This document shows, in pieces, positions 51,047 to 59,175 of a stretch of 64,000 nt of DNA. Both the position numbers and the translations under genes were made by a program. Location of the stretch: positions 258,777 through 322,776 of the forward strand of contig CBDFGG010000002.1 of the NCBI GenBank assembly GCA_965247015.1. The letters are read 5' to 3'. Source of the stretch: JAIXWP01 sp965247015 (GTDB lineage: Bacteria; Bacteroidota; Bacteroidia; Flavobacteriales_D; Sanyastnellaceae). The notes beneath the pieces were generated by a model. That model did no database searches, was not told where the DNA came from, and saw nothing but the letters and a program-made list of their open reading frames with translations. The first letter of the stretch is position 1; each line of letters opens with the position of its first letter.

Positions 51047-51715
51047 ATGAGTGGAAAAGCAATATTACTCGTAGAAGATGATTTTCTTAACAGACGACTT
51101 ACAAAAAAGGCGTTGATAGAAAATGGATTTAAGGTATTTGAAGCGAAAAATGCGAAGGAAGCATTTGGTATACTCAAAAGAGAAACCTTGGATGTCGTCA
51201 TTCTTGATATCAATCTGGGAAAGGACGAGGAGAATGGAATTTCAATTGCTCAACAGCTAAAAGCGAATTTCAATATACCATTTATATATCTGACAGCATA
51301 TGATAAATCTGACATCATAAAGGAAGCTGTGGCTACGGTGCCACATTCTTATATCACAAAGCCGTTTAAAGATGTAGATTTGGTAATAGCTGTAGAACTA
51401 GCCATAAAACAATATGGCAAAAGTAGTTTTCCAAAAATCACTGTTAAAGATGAAGATTATAACGTAGAACTAGATTTTGATGAAATTAATTACATCGAAT
51501 CTGATGGTAATTACCAAGTATTTCATACCGACACTAAAAAGTACAGATTAAGAGGTACCTCAAAACATCTCTTGGATCTTTTACCTGCAGATAAATTTGT
51601 CCAAGTCCATAGAGCATATATCGTCAACAAAGGGAAAATTGAAAAATTTAATCTCAAGAATGTGATTGTGAACAGCATCGAAATTCCCATTTCAAAAAAA
51701 AAGCCCCTCCAGTGA
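51047..51715 (+). CDS. Response regulator with LytTR domain
   Basis: 222 residues. Receiver with Asp54 in VVILDINLG, then a LytTR DNA-binding domain with LDFDEINYIESDGNYQVF and FVQVHRAYIVNKGKIEKF. The start is ATG 51047, not the TTG at 51038. Its C-terminal codons (…KKKPLQ) overlap a terminator that acts on the opposite strand. Partner of the TPR kinase upstream. Confidence 0.93.
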   Translation: MSGKAILLVEDDFLNRRLTKKALIENGFKVFEAKNAKEAFGILKRETLDVVILDINLGKDEENGISIAQQLKANFNIPFIYLTAYDKSDIIKEAVATVPHSYITKPFKDVDLVIAVELAIKQYGKSSFPKITVKDEDYNVELDFDEINYIESDGNYQVFHTDTKKYRLRGTSKHLLDLLPADKFVQVHRAYIVNKGKIEKFNLKNVIVNSIEIPISKKKPLQ

Positions 51716-51724
51716 AGAAGGGGC
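51694..51724 (-). terminator. Minus-strand terminator embedded in the regulator's last codons
   Basis: GCCCCT (51703-51708) pairs with AGGGGC (51719-51724); read on the minus strand it is followed by nine T. It ends the transcript of the secreted protein gene 51747-53891 and lies within the coding end of the regulator gene on the plus strand. Confidence 0.8.
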
Positions 51725-51746
51725 GCTAAACAAATACACACTAAAC

Positions 51747-53891
51747 TTACTTGCTTATGAAGAGCTTCGTTGGTGCGTTCTTTGATTTCAACGATCTCAC
51801 GAAATACACTCCGGATGAAAGTGAACTTACATCAATCGTTTGCTGATTATTGGTTATTGTTAGTTGAAGTGTTTCTTTTCCTGTTGCATCGGTAATCACT
51901 ACGGTATCGCCGATTTTGATATGACTCAATGTGATTCTTTCATTTGCTGGATTTGGATATACACCAATCGACTCGGTGCTCAATTCATCTACACCAACAA
52001 TGGTCGAAATACATTCAGTAATCGTTTGACATGTTCCGAACTGTGGATTTACGTTCACTGATATAGCAGCATAGAATTCACCATTGTATGGTGGAGTAAA
52101 TGTTGGAACTTCAGTGAAGCCTGCAATTTGTCCAGTGTTGCAATCATACCATGCATAGCTCTGTCCATTGGGATCGGCTTGAATATTACCATTTGAAAAT
52201 GAAAGTTCGGTAGATATTTCTTGAATCGTTACCACACGAATACTATCGCATCCAGCAACATTGCTTCCTAGGTTTTGTGTGAATACTCCAGATTCGAAAT
52301 AGTCTACATTATCTACGGTCAATGGATAAACGCTTGGACAAGTAGTTACTTGTACTTGCTCAACACTCGCCAATAGATATTCAACGGTTATCTCTCCTGT
52401 AGCAATACAATTTTCAGCGAGCTCTGAAGTAACAGTGTATGTTGTAGTTTCAGTTGGAAAAACGCTAACGAAAGATTCTGTCGATCCATCAAACCATTCA
52501 AATGGCCCATTCGATCCAGATACATTGAAACTAATGCTCGATGCAATCCATCCTGATGGCTGGCAATATTCGGTTGGACCAGTGACTGTGAGTTCAGGAC
52601 TTTCATCAACATTGATTTGAATCTCTTCTGTCGTAGAACAACCTTGATTGTTCGTTAATGTTAGTTCTACCGTTGTGCTTTCAGATGGTGTTATGATCTC
52701 TGTGTCAGATTCTCCGCCAGTGCTCCAAAATACAGTGGTATAATCAGGAGAATAAAAACTTACGGTGACAGGTACATTTGGACAAGTGTTATAAATAGAA
52801 TTGATTGTGATTTCAGGATTCGTAGCAATACCAAGGAGTAATGTTGTGCGCGGAGAGATACAACCTCCATTTACTAATTGTGGAGAAACGTACATAGAGT
52901 TAGCTCCGTTTCCATTTGCGATGAAGGTATATGGATTACCAGTTCCTAAAAGAGTGCCTCCTGATATTGGACTGGAGTACCATTCAACATCATATCCAAG
53001 GTCTTGAACGGATAATGTGACTTCGTCTCCCTCGCAAGATTGTACGTAACTATCAGTATTAAGCACAGGGGCTGCAGGAACGGTGCAGAACATATTATCC
53101 CAAGTATTGAAGTAGAGATTGTTTTCGCCGCTGGTAAGCAGAGCCATAGTACCATCCGCTGCTACTGATGCTTTGATCACATTCGCAGGTGCTGTTGTAT
53201 CTTGAATCCAAAAATTTCCTGATTTAAAATACAAATTACCGTTGCTCACCGCTATGATTTTAGTTGAATTACCAACACTCACATGCGAAGCACTGAGCGA
53301 TGTTTGTGATGCCGCTACTACGAAAGTGCCATTAGATACCGATATTAACGGAGTCCCATTGGCACCGTTTATAGCAACAATAGTTCCGTCAACACCGATA
53401 GCACAATAGGAAGATTGTGTGTTGGGATTAGCTAGGCTGTACGTAACTGGAGCGCAACCTGCTTTATATATATTATCCTGTACGTTTAAATAGTTGCCAA
53501 CTGCAGAGCAAGCACTACCCACTGAAATACAAGTGAGGTGACCATTGGTCAATGAGAATGCACCCTCGTTGCTCGCCTTTCTGTAAAGATTTGGTGTGCC
53601 AGGCTGAGCATCTCTTCTGTACCAAATTGTTCCATCTTCTGCAATAGATGCATGAGTGATGTTTGCTTGAAAAGGAGATTCACTAGTGTAGTAAGCCCAT
53701 GCACCTGACGTAGTATTTAGTTGCATCAAATTGCCAGCATTCGCCACAGAAGTACTGGTGTAATCTACAGCAACAATATTTGTCGCAGACCCCACGCTGA
53801 TATCAGACAATGTAATGTTCGATTGTTGCCATTGTGCATTGATCTGCAAAATGCCAATCATCATCAAAAAGCTAAGTAGTGTTTTTTTCAT
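51747..53891 (-). CDS. Type IX secreted protein with tectonin-like and Ig-like regions
   Basis: 714 residues. The signal peptide is MKKTLLSFLMMIGILQINAQ. The N-terminal part (about 20-270) has tectonin-like beta-propeller repeats, with ISVGSATNIVAVDY and ASIAEDGTIWYRRD recurring in form. Ig/PKD-like domains follow (EVTLSVQDLGYDVEWYSSP, TVELTLTNNQGCSTTEEIQI). The last ~80 residues are a Por sorting tail (GVYPNPANERITLSH to KLFISK), so the type IX system should export it. It is convergent with the LytTR regulator, and the second such protein near this kinase system. Confidence 0.88.
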   Translation of the reverse strand: MKKTLLSFLMMIGILQINAQWQQSNITLSDISVGSATNIVAVDYTSTSVANAGNLMQLNTTSGAWAYYTSESPFQANITHASIAEDGTIWYRRDAQPGTPNLYRKASNEGAFSLTNGHLTCISVGSACSAVGNYLNVQDNIYKAGCAPVTYSLANPNTQSSYCAIGVDGTIVAINGANGTPLISVSNGTFVVAASQTSLSASHVSVGNSTKIIAVSNGNLYFKSGNFWIQDTTAPANVIKASVAADGTMALLTSGENNLYFNTWDNMFCTVPAAPVLNTDSYVQSCEGDEVTLSVQDLGYDVEWYSSPISGGTLLGTGNPYTFIANGNGANSMYVSPQLVNGGCISPRTTLLLGIATNPEITINSIYNTCPNVPVTVSFYSPDYTTVFWSTGGESDTEIITPSESTTVELTLTNNQGCSTTEEIQINVDESPELTVTGPTEYCQPSGWIASSISFNVSGSNGPFEWFDGSTESFVSVFPTETTTYTVTSELAENCIATGEITVEYLLASVEQVQVTTCPSVYPLTVDNVDYFESGVFTQNLGSNVAGCDSIRVVTIQEISTELSFSNGNIQADPNGQSYAWYDCNTGQIAGFTEVPTFTPPYNGEFYAAISVNVNPQFGTCQTITECISTIVGVDELSTESIGVYPNPANERITLSHIKIGDTVVITDATGKETLQLTITNNQQTIDVSSLSSGVYFVRSLKSKNAPTKLFISK

Positions 53892-53995
53892 ATTCGTTGT
53901 TTATGGTACAAATGTTCTCTTTCTCTCCTCGTTTCTCCGACCTGTTTTATCAAACACCCTTTTCATCGCACGAAACCCAACGCTCAATTCTTCAT

Positions 53996-54136
53996 TCTCG
54001 ATTCTCGATTCTCGATTCTCGATTCGGAATTCGGAATTCGAGATTCATAATTCGGAATTCGAAACCGAACTCCTCAACTCTCTAACTCCTCAACTCCCTA
54101 ACTTCCCCAAGCCCCCAACCCCAAACCCCGAACCCT
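53996..54136. repeat. Word array: CGATTCT, CGGAATT then period-8 AACTCCTC words
   Basis: Heptamers CGATTCT (x4), CGGAATT (x2), CGAGATT, CATAATT, CGGAATT, CGAAACC are followed without a break by words of about 8 bases (AACTCCTC, AACTCTCT, AACTCCTC, AACTCCCT) and C-rich words (CCAACCCC, AAACCCCG). It occupies most of the left half of the 431-base gap 53892-54322 between divergent genes. No coding potential is apparent. Confidence 0.75.
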
Positions 54137-54145
54137 AACATCTTT

Positions 54146-54192
54146 CATGGGGGGCTATTACAAGAAGGCATGCTACGCATGCTGTCTCAACA
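54146..54192. repeat. Dispersed two-hairpin (REP-like) repeat, copy C, left arm lost
   Basis: ATGGGGGG, spacer CTATTACAAGAAG and the palindrome GCATGC-TAC-GCATGC (54168-54182) match copies A and B at 7 kb, but the left C6 arm of the first hairpin is missing. It lies between two opposite-sense heptamer arrays. Confidence 0.75.
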
Positions 54193-54221
54193 ATTAAAAC
54201 TGGTCTTCAACTTAAAATGAA

Positions 54222-54304
54222 TCATGAATCGATTCCCGAATTTCGAATCCCGAATTTCGAATCTCGAATTCGAGAATCGAGAATCGAAAATCGAGAATCG
54301 AGAA
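54222..54304. repeat. Period-7 array in the reverse sense, CGAGAAT words
   Basis: Heptamers TCGATTC, CCGAATT, TCGAATC, CCGAATT, TCGAATC, TCGAATT, then CGAGAAT, CGAGAAT, CGAAAAT, CGAGAAT, CGAGAAT. It is largely the reverse complement of the array at 53996 and ends about 4-6 bases before the lpd -7 box. Confidence 0.8.
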
Positions 54305-54310
54305 TCGCTC

Positions 54311-54318
54311 TATATTTG
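54311..54318 (+). promoter_or_regulatory. -7 promoter box of lpd
   Basis: TATATTTG, an exact TAnnTTTG match, 4 bases before the ATG at 54323. There is no -33 TTG; the upstream region is the heptamer array. Confidence 0.55.
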
Positions 54319-54322
54319 CAAC

Positions 54323-55729
54323 ATGAATCAATATGATGTAGTAGTTATCGGCTCTGGACCTGGTGGGTATGTGGGAGCCATTCGCGCGGCACAACTCGGT
54401 TTGAAGACTGCCATCGTTGAACGTTACTCAACATTAGGCGGTACATGCTTGAATGTGGGATGTATCCCTTCAAAGGCACTATTAGATAGCTCTGAACACT
54501 ATCATCAAGCGGTGCATCAATTCCAAGAACACGGTATCGAATTGAAGTCGGCACCGAAAGTGAACTTGGGACAAATGATTGCTCGCAAGCAAGGGGTGGT
54601 CGATCAAACCACCAAAGGGATTGAGTTTTTGATGAAGAAAAATAAAATTGATGTCTACACCGGTCACGGTTCTTTCGTCGATGCTCGCACGGTCTCTATC
54701 GCAAAGGCTGACGGTACTACTGAAACGATCGGCGCGAAGAATACGATCATTGCTACTGGTAGCAAGCCAGCATCGTTGCCATTCATCAATATTGATAAAA
54801 AGCGCGTCATTACTAGCACTGAAGCGCTTCAGTTGCAAGAAATCCCAAAACACATGATCATTATCGGCGGCGGTGTGATCGGATTAGAACTTGGCTCTGT
54901 TTACGGACGCCTCGGATCTCAGATCAGTGTGGTGGAATTCATGGATAGCATCATTCCTACCATGGATCGCACAATGGGTAAGGAATTACAGAAGTCATTG
55001 AAGAAAATCGGATTCGATTTTTATCTATCTCATAAAGTGAAAGAAGTGACTGCGAAAGGCAAGACGGTAACGGTAAAAGCTGACAATGCAAAAGGCGAAG
55101 AGCTGGTATTGGAAGGCGATTATGTGTTGGTTGCTGTAGGTCGCAAGCCTTACACCGATAATCTTGGCTTGGACAAAGCGGGCGTGAAGATGGATGAGAG
55201 AGGAAGAGTAGAGGTGGACGGTCACTTACAAACCAACGTTGCGGGCATTTATGCTATTGGCGACGTGGTGAAAGGTGCAATGCTAGCGCACAAAGCGGAA
55301 GAAGAAGGGACATTCGTGGCGGAGATCATTGCTGGTCAGAAACCACATATCAATTATAATTTGATTCCTGGCGTAGTATATACATGGCCAGAGGTGGCGA
55401 GTGTCGGTCAAACCGAAGAGCAATTGAAAGAAAGCGGTGTTGCTTACAAAGTGGGATCATTCCCATTCAAGGCCAGCGGCCGTGCACGCGCGAGTATGGA
55501 TACTGACGGGGTCATTAAAGTGTTAGCCCACAAGGAAACCGATGAGATACTTGGTGTTCACATGATCGGCCCACGTTGCGCTGATATGATCGCAGAAGCG
55601 GTGGTTGCAATGGAATTCAGAGCAACGGCAGAAGATATCGCACGCATTAGCCACGCCCACCCAACATTCACGGAAAGCTTCCGCGAAGCCGCATTGGACG
55701 CAACCGACAAAAGAGCGATTCACATTTAA
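54323..55729 (+). CDS. lpd: Dihydrolipoyl dehydrogenase
   Basis: 468 residues. E3 component of the pyruvate, 2-oxoglutarate and branched-chain dehydrogenase complexes; reoxidises dihydrolipoamide with NAD+. FAD-binding VVVIGSGPGGYVGAIRAAQ, redox disulfide Cys42 and Cys47 in GGTCLNVGCIPSK, NAD-binding IIGGGVIGLELGSVYGRLG and the C-terminal His-Glu pair in HAHPTFTESFREA are present. The start is ATG 54323; the longer frame runs through the repeat array. A strong terminator follows directly. Confidence 0.97.
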   Translation: MNQYDVVVIGSGPGGYVGAIRAAQLGLKTAIVERYSTLGGTCLNVGCIPSKALLDSSEHYHQAVHQFQEHGIELKSAPKVNLGQMIARKQGVVDQTTKGIEFLMKKNKIDVYTGHGSFVDARTVSIAKADGTTETIGAKNTIIATGSKPASLPFINIDKKRVITSTEALQLQEIPKHMIIIGGGVIGLELGSVYGRLGSQISVVEFMDSIIPTMDRTMGKELQKSLKKIGFDFYLSHKVKEVTAKGKTVTVKADNAKGEELVLEGDYVLVAVGRKPYTDNLGLDKAGVKMDERGRVEVDGHLQTNVAGIYAIGDVVKGAMLAHKAEEEGTFVAEIIAGQKPHINYNLIPGVVYTWPEVASVGQTEEQLKESGVAYKVGSFPFKASGRARASMDTDGVIKVLAHKETDEILGVHMIGPRCADMIAEAVVAMEFRATAEDIARISHAHPTFTESFREAALDATDKRAIHI

Positions 55730-55730
55730 C

Positions 55731-55785
55731 GCCGCAGAGCCGAGCTGCAAAGCCGAGCTGCAGCTCGGCTCTGCGGCTCGGCTTT
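55731..55785 (+). terminator. Terminator after lpd
   Basis: An 18-base perfect stem (55731-55748 with 55760-55777, core GCAGAGCCGAGCTGC), an 11-base loop, then TCGGCTTT. It is built from the repeated word GCCGAGCTGC. Confidence 0.85.
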
Positions 55786-55819
55786 ACACACCAACCCACA
55801 ACATTTTTACAATCAATTG

Positions 55820-55849
55820 TTGGTAAGTCGAGAAATGTGACTATCTTTG
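55820..55849 (+). promoter_or_regulatory. Promoter of the DUF177-rpmF operon
   Basis: TTG at 55820-55822, 19 bases, then TATCTTTG at 55842-55849: a full consensus. Transcription near 55853 makes GTG 55873 the natural start of the DUF177 gene; the longer frame begins upstream of the transcript. Confidence 0.65.
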
Positions 55850-55872
55850 CCAGCCCAAAAAAGACCCAGACG

Positions 55873-56412
55873 GTGAAACCATTAAAGGAATTCCATATTC
55901 CATTTCTGGGACTGAAAGTTGGAACACACCACTATCAGTTCAACCTTACGGACGCGTTCTTTGATGCATTTGAATACTCTGAAATCACTACAGCGAACAT
56001 CGATGTAGAGGTTCAACTCGAAAAGCAAAGCACCCTATTGGTTCTTGATTTTGAGTTGTCAGGTTCGGTCGAATTGATGTGTGACCGTTGTGGAGATCCC
56101 TTCCAACAGCCCCTTCAATCGAAAGAACGACTCATAGTGAAGTTTGGCGACGAAACCAGTAGCACAGACGAGGAGATATTGATCCTCGGTCCTAGTGAAA
56201 ACACGGTAGACATCGAACAATATCTCTACGAGTACGCACACCTTGCGCTTCCAGCGCGACATGTGCACGAAACAGAGGAAGAATGCAATCAAGAAGTGCT
56301 CGCCGCTTACAAAAAGTATAGCGTCGAAAGCGATGAACGAGATGAATGGGCAGCATTAAAAAATTTACACTTCGAGGATAATGAACCCTTCGAAGACGAC
56401 GAAGAAGAATAA
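55873..56412 (+). CDS. DUF177 (YceD) family protein
   Basis: 179 residues from GTG 55873, whose product begins with KPLKEFHIPFLGLKVG. Bacterial DUF177/YceD proteins are linked with 23S rRNA accumulation and large-subunit assembly, and nearly always stand before rpmF, as here (21 bases). Features: LSGSVELMCDRCGDPF with a CxxC pair, then an acidic, Glu/Asp-rich C-terminus. In related genomes the next genes are fabH-accB-accC; here that trio is at the other end of the window. Confidence 0.9.
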   Translation: MKPLKEFHIPFLGLKVGTHHYQFNLTDAFFDAFEYSEITTANIDVEVQLEKQSTLLVLDFELSGSVELMCDRCGDPFQQPLQSKERLIVKFGDETSSTDEEILILGPSENTVDIEQYLYEYAHLALPARHVHETEEECNQEVLAAYKKYSVESDERDEWAALKNLHFEDNEPFEDDEEE

Positions 56413-56433
56413 AACAGATTAATACCTACTGAA

Positions 56434-56628
56434 ATGGCACATCCTAAACACCGAATTTCCCAGACCCGCCAGGCGAAGCGTAGGACTCACTACAAGATTG
56501 AGGCTGCTAACGTTTCAACTTGTCCAACGACAGGTCAACCTCACCTTTTCCACCACGCACACTGGTACGAAGGAAAACTTTACTATAAGGGTAAAGTGGT
56601 AATGGAAAAAGAACAAGCGACTGCTTAA
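56434..56628 (+). CDS. rpmF: 50S ribosomal protein L32
   Basis: 64 residues. MAHPKHRISQTRQAKRRTHYK is the conserved basic N-terminus of L32. It follows DUF177 by 21 bases, the typical pairing. The zinc-type cysteines are reduced: only one Cys (STCPTTGQPH) remains, as in many Bacteroidota L32. Confidence 0.97.
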   Translation: MAHPKHRISQTRQAKRRTHYKIEAANVSTCPTTGQPHLFHHAHWYEGKLYYKGKVVMEKEQATA

Positions 56629-56668
56629 TTCTTAGTAACCTCCGTTACTCGGTTTATTAAAATATTGA

Positions 56669-56697
56669 AAGCCGATCTCGCTCTGTGAGATCGGCTT
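56669..56697 (+). terminator. Hairpin terminator after rpmF
   Basis: AAGCCGATCTC pairs with GAGATCGGCTT (perfect 11-base stem, 7-base loop). Only a weak T run follows. Confidence 0.7.
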
Positions 56698-56774
56698 ACT
56701 TGTTTATAGCTAGGCGAAATCACTTTCCCCAAAAAACATTCGCTATCAGTCCATTGTGGCGCGATGATTGCAAT

Positions 56775-56806
56775 TTGCGGTCGAACAAAAAATTTCACCA
56801 TATTTA
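56775..56806 (+). promoter_or_regulatory. Weak promoter of the DUF4783 gene
   Basis: TTG at 56775-56777, 21 bases, CATATTTA (two mismatches to TAnnTTTG). The ATG follows 4 bases later, the same spacing as at several other starts in the window. Confidence 0.3.
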
Positions 56807-56810
56807 ACGC

Positions 56811-57194
56811 ATGAAACCTGTTCTGACTTTAATACTCGCAATGCTATCTTTTGGGATATTCGCTCAAACAGATATTACTCCTCGCGTCGCAGATGCCATC
56901 AAACGCGGTGATGCCAACGGTGTCGCTTCGTTCTTTATGCCACAAGTGGAAATCGAAATTGATGGGGAAGAGGCAACAGTGAGCGCCGCCGACGCGAAAG
57001 CACGACTGGCAAGATTCTTCGCTCAAAACCCAGCCAGAGATTTTGCTATCAAACACCAAGGGACTTCCAAACTGGACGACCAATACCGCATCGGGGAATT
57101 ATCAACTGCAAAAGGGAATTTCCGCGTCACCTTCTTCATGAAGAAAACCGGAGCTACTATGCAAATCAAACAATTGAAAATCGAAGGAGTATAA
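56811..57194 (+). CDS. DUF4783 domain-containing exported protein
   Basis: 127 residues. A signal peptide (MKPVLTLILAMLSFGIFAQ) precedes an NTF2-like domain (about 22-127), with the family pattern DAIKRGDANGVASFFMPQVEI and KTGATMQIKQLKIE. DUF4783 proteins are confined to Bacteroidota, and they usually lie, as here, just upstream of nadC. Function not known. Confidence 0.88.
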   Translation: MKPVLTLILAMLSFGIFAQTDITPRVADAIKRGDANGVASFFMPQVEIEIDGEEATVSAADAKARLARFFAQNPARDFAIKHQGTSKLDDQYRIGELSTAKGNFRVTFFMKKTGATMQIKQLKIEGV

Positions 57195-57214
57195 ACACTT
57201 CCTCCAAAATAGAG

Positions 57215-57247
57215 AAAGGGCATGTCTTGAAAAACATGCCCTTTTTT
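57215..57247 (+). terminator. Terminator after the DUF4783 gene
   Basis: AAAGGGCATGT and ACATGCCCTTT pair around CTTGAAAA, followed by six T. Confidence 0.92.
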
Positions 57248-57293
57248 ATTGAAAGAAAAACTACCTTGCAGTCCTTTTAAGACCAACGAAGAC

Positions 57294-58133
57294 ATGAATT
57301 TTGACCTAGATACTTTTCTCAAATATGCCATTGCCGAAGATGTGGGAGATGGCGATCACACCAGCCTAAGCACCATCCCAGCCGATGCAACGGGTCGTGC
57401 GAAACTCCTCGTGAAAGACAATGGTATCATCGCTGGAATCGAAATTGCGAAGCGCGTTTTCGAACTCATCGATGCACAATTGAAATTCGAGAAAATTCTA
57501 AATGACGGTGATCAAGTAAAGCACGGCGACATTGCATTCTACGTGGAAGGCTCGTCGCGCAGCATCGTAACAGCAGAGAGATTAGCACTGAATATCATGC
57601 AGCGCATGAGCGGAATCGCTACGCAAACGCAGAAAATCACGCAAATGATGGCGGGTACATCGTGCAAGCTCCTCGATACTAGAAAGACCACTCCAGGGTT
57701 TAGATACTTTGAAAAATTAGCTGTCAAACTGGGCGGTGGCGTGAATCACCGCATCGGACTTTATGATATGATTCTTGTAAAAGATAATCACATCGACTAC
57801 GCAGGTGGCGTCCACCAAGCATTACATAAAATCAAGGACTATCTCCAACAAACAGGAAAGGACCTAAAAATCGAAGTAGAAGCTCGTTCTATTGAGGATG
57901 TAAAATTGATTCTTGAAGAAAATATCGCGTTCCGAATTTTGTTGGACAATTTTAAACCAGAAGATTTAAAAACTGCTGTCGCCCTTATCAAAGGGCGCGT
58001 TCAGACGGAAGCTTCGGGTGGAATCACAGAAGCAAACGTCCGCGAATATGCTGAAACGGGAGTGGACTATATTTCGATGGGAGCATTAACTCATCAAATC
58101 AAAAGTCTTGATTTGAGTTTGAAAGCCGTGTAA
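57294..58133 (+). CDS. nadC: Nicotinate-nucleotide pyrophosphorylase (carboxylating)
   Basis: 279 residues. Converts quinolinate and PRPP to nicotinate mononucleotide in de novo NAD synthesis. Phosphate- and PRPP-binding landmarks NIMQRMSGIAT, DTRKTTPGFRYFEKLAVKLGGG, NHRIGLYDMILVKDNH and EASGGI are complete. ATG 57294 is preferred to the longer frame because it begins MNFDLDTFLKYA, the usual start. nadD of the same pathway is at 12.3 kb. Confidence 0.97.
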   Translation: MNFDLDTFLKYAIAEDVGDGDHTSLSTIPADATGRAKLLVKDNGIIAGIEIAKRVFELIDAQLKFEKILNDGDQVKHGDIAFYVEGSSRSIVTAERLALNIMQRMSGIATQTQKITQMMAGTSCKLLDTRKTTPGFRYFEKLAVKLGGGVNHRIGLYDMILVKDNHIDYAGGVHQALHKIKDYLQQTGKDLKIEVEARSIEDVKLILEENIAFRILLDNFKPEDLKTAVALIKGRVQTEASGGITEANVREYAETGVDYISMGALTHQIKSLDLSLKAV

Positions 58134-58138
58134 TTTTG
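58108..58138 (+). promoter_or_regulatory. Promoter of the YihY gene, overlapping the nadC stop
   Basis: TTG at 58108-58110, 20 bases, then TAATTTTG at 58131-58138; the first three bases of the -7 box are the nadC stop codon. The next gene starts at 58159. Confidence 0.55.
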
Positions 58139-58158
58139 CACGCTTTTTTTGAAGGATT

Positions 58159-59175
58159 ATGGCGAACAAGTGGATTGAAAAAATAAAACAAATGAAGGGC
58201 GTCAAGCAAACCGTGGCGCTCCTTGAAAGTGTGAAGCCATGGGGCTTTGAGGGCTTATCATTGTGGTATGTTTCTACTTTTTTCGTTGAGGGAATTTCAA
58301 AAGGCTCACTCGCTACACGTGCTGCAGCGATTTCGTTTAGACTGTTTTTAGCTTTCTTCCCAGGAATCATTTTATTGCTTTCATTGATTCCTCATATTCC
58401 GATTCAAAATTTCCAAGAAAATCTATTCGAAAGCATCAGCGGATTTTTTCCCGGTGATACATTCTCATTATTCGAATCGACATTGGATGACTTGATTAAT
58501 CGAAAGCACAATGCGTTGCTATCGATCGGTTTTATTTTGGTGATCTATTATGCATCGAGCAGTATCAATGCGGTGTTGCTTGGTTTTAATGAAAGCTATT
58601 ATGTCGAGGAGCGCGGAAACCCGCTTGTGATGAGGATTGCGAGTATTATTCTGATTTTTGTTTTGGGCTTCATCATGATTGTAGCAGTATTGCTTATCAT
58701 CTTCAGCGGTATGGCTTTCGACTATTTACACGAGTTGGGTATTATTGGAGATCGAGGATATATTCCTATTTTAAATTTTGCAAAATGGGTCATATCACTG
58801 TTCCTTATTTATTCTGTGATTTCTACGCTTTATAATGTGGGTAATGGAAAGCGCAGAAGAAGATGGAGGTTCTTCAACGTGGGTAGTACATTCGCCACCT
58901 TGTTCTTCATTCTAGCATCACTTGGATTTGCGTATTTCGTTAACAATTTCGCGCAATTCAATAAGCTATACGGTTCGCTCGGAACTTTGATGGTGCTATT
59001 AATTTGGTTGAATTTTAATAGTATGATTGTGCTCTTGGGATTCGATTTAAATTCGAGTATTGCAAAAGCAAAACGCGAGCAACGCAGAGCTGAAAAGCTT
59101 GCTGCAGAAGCTGCGCAGCCAGAACTTCCCATTTCTGAGGAAGTAAAAAATACATTGAGAAATAACGAAATTTAA
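58159..59175 (+). CDS. YihY/virulence factor BrkB family membrane protein
   Basis: 338 residues with six predicted helices. Family landmarks: ATRAAAISFRLFLAFFPGIILLLSLIP near the N-terminus and GSLGTLMVLLIWLNFNSMIVLLGFDLN near the end. The family was once called RNase BN in error; its role in the envelope is unclear. It lies 25 bases after nadC with its own promoter. Its stop shares TTAA with the stop of the convergent glycosyltransferase. Confidence 0.92.
   Translation: MANKWIEKIKQMKGVKQTVALLESVKPWGFEGLSLWYVSTFFVEGISKGSLATRAAAISFRLFLAFFPGIILLLSLIPHIPIQNFQENLFESISGFFPGDTFSLFESTLDDLINRKHNALLSIGFILVIYYASSSINAVLLGFNESYYVEERGNPLVMRIASIILIFVLGFIMIVAVLLIIFSGMAFDYLHELGIIGDRGYIPILNFAKWVISLFLIYSVISTLYNVGNGKRRRRWRFFNVGSTFATLFFILASLGFAYFVNNFAQFNKLYGSLGTLMVLLIWLNFNSMIVLLGFDLNSSIAKAKREQRRAEKLAAEAAQPELPISEEVKNTLRNNEI

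Noticed and set aside
53815..54138. Plus-strand open frames of 107 and 68 residues
   Set aside because: They translate the repeat array (Ile-Leu-Asp-Ser-Arg-Phe repeats) and part of the signal-peptide region of the opposite gene.
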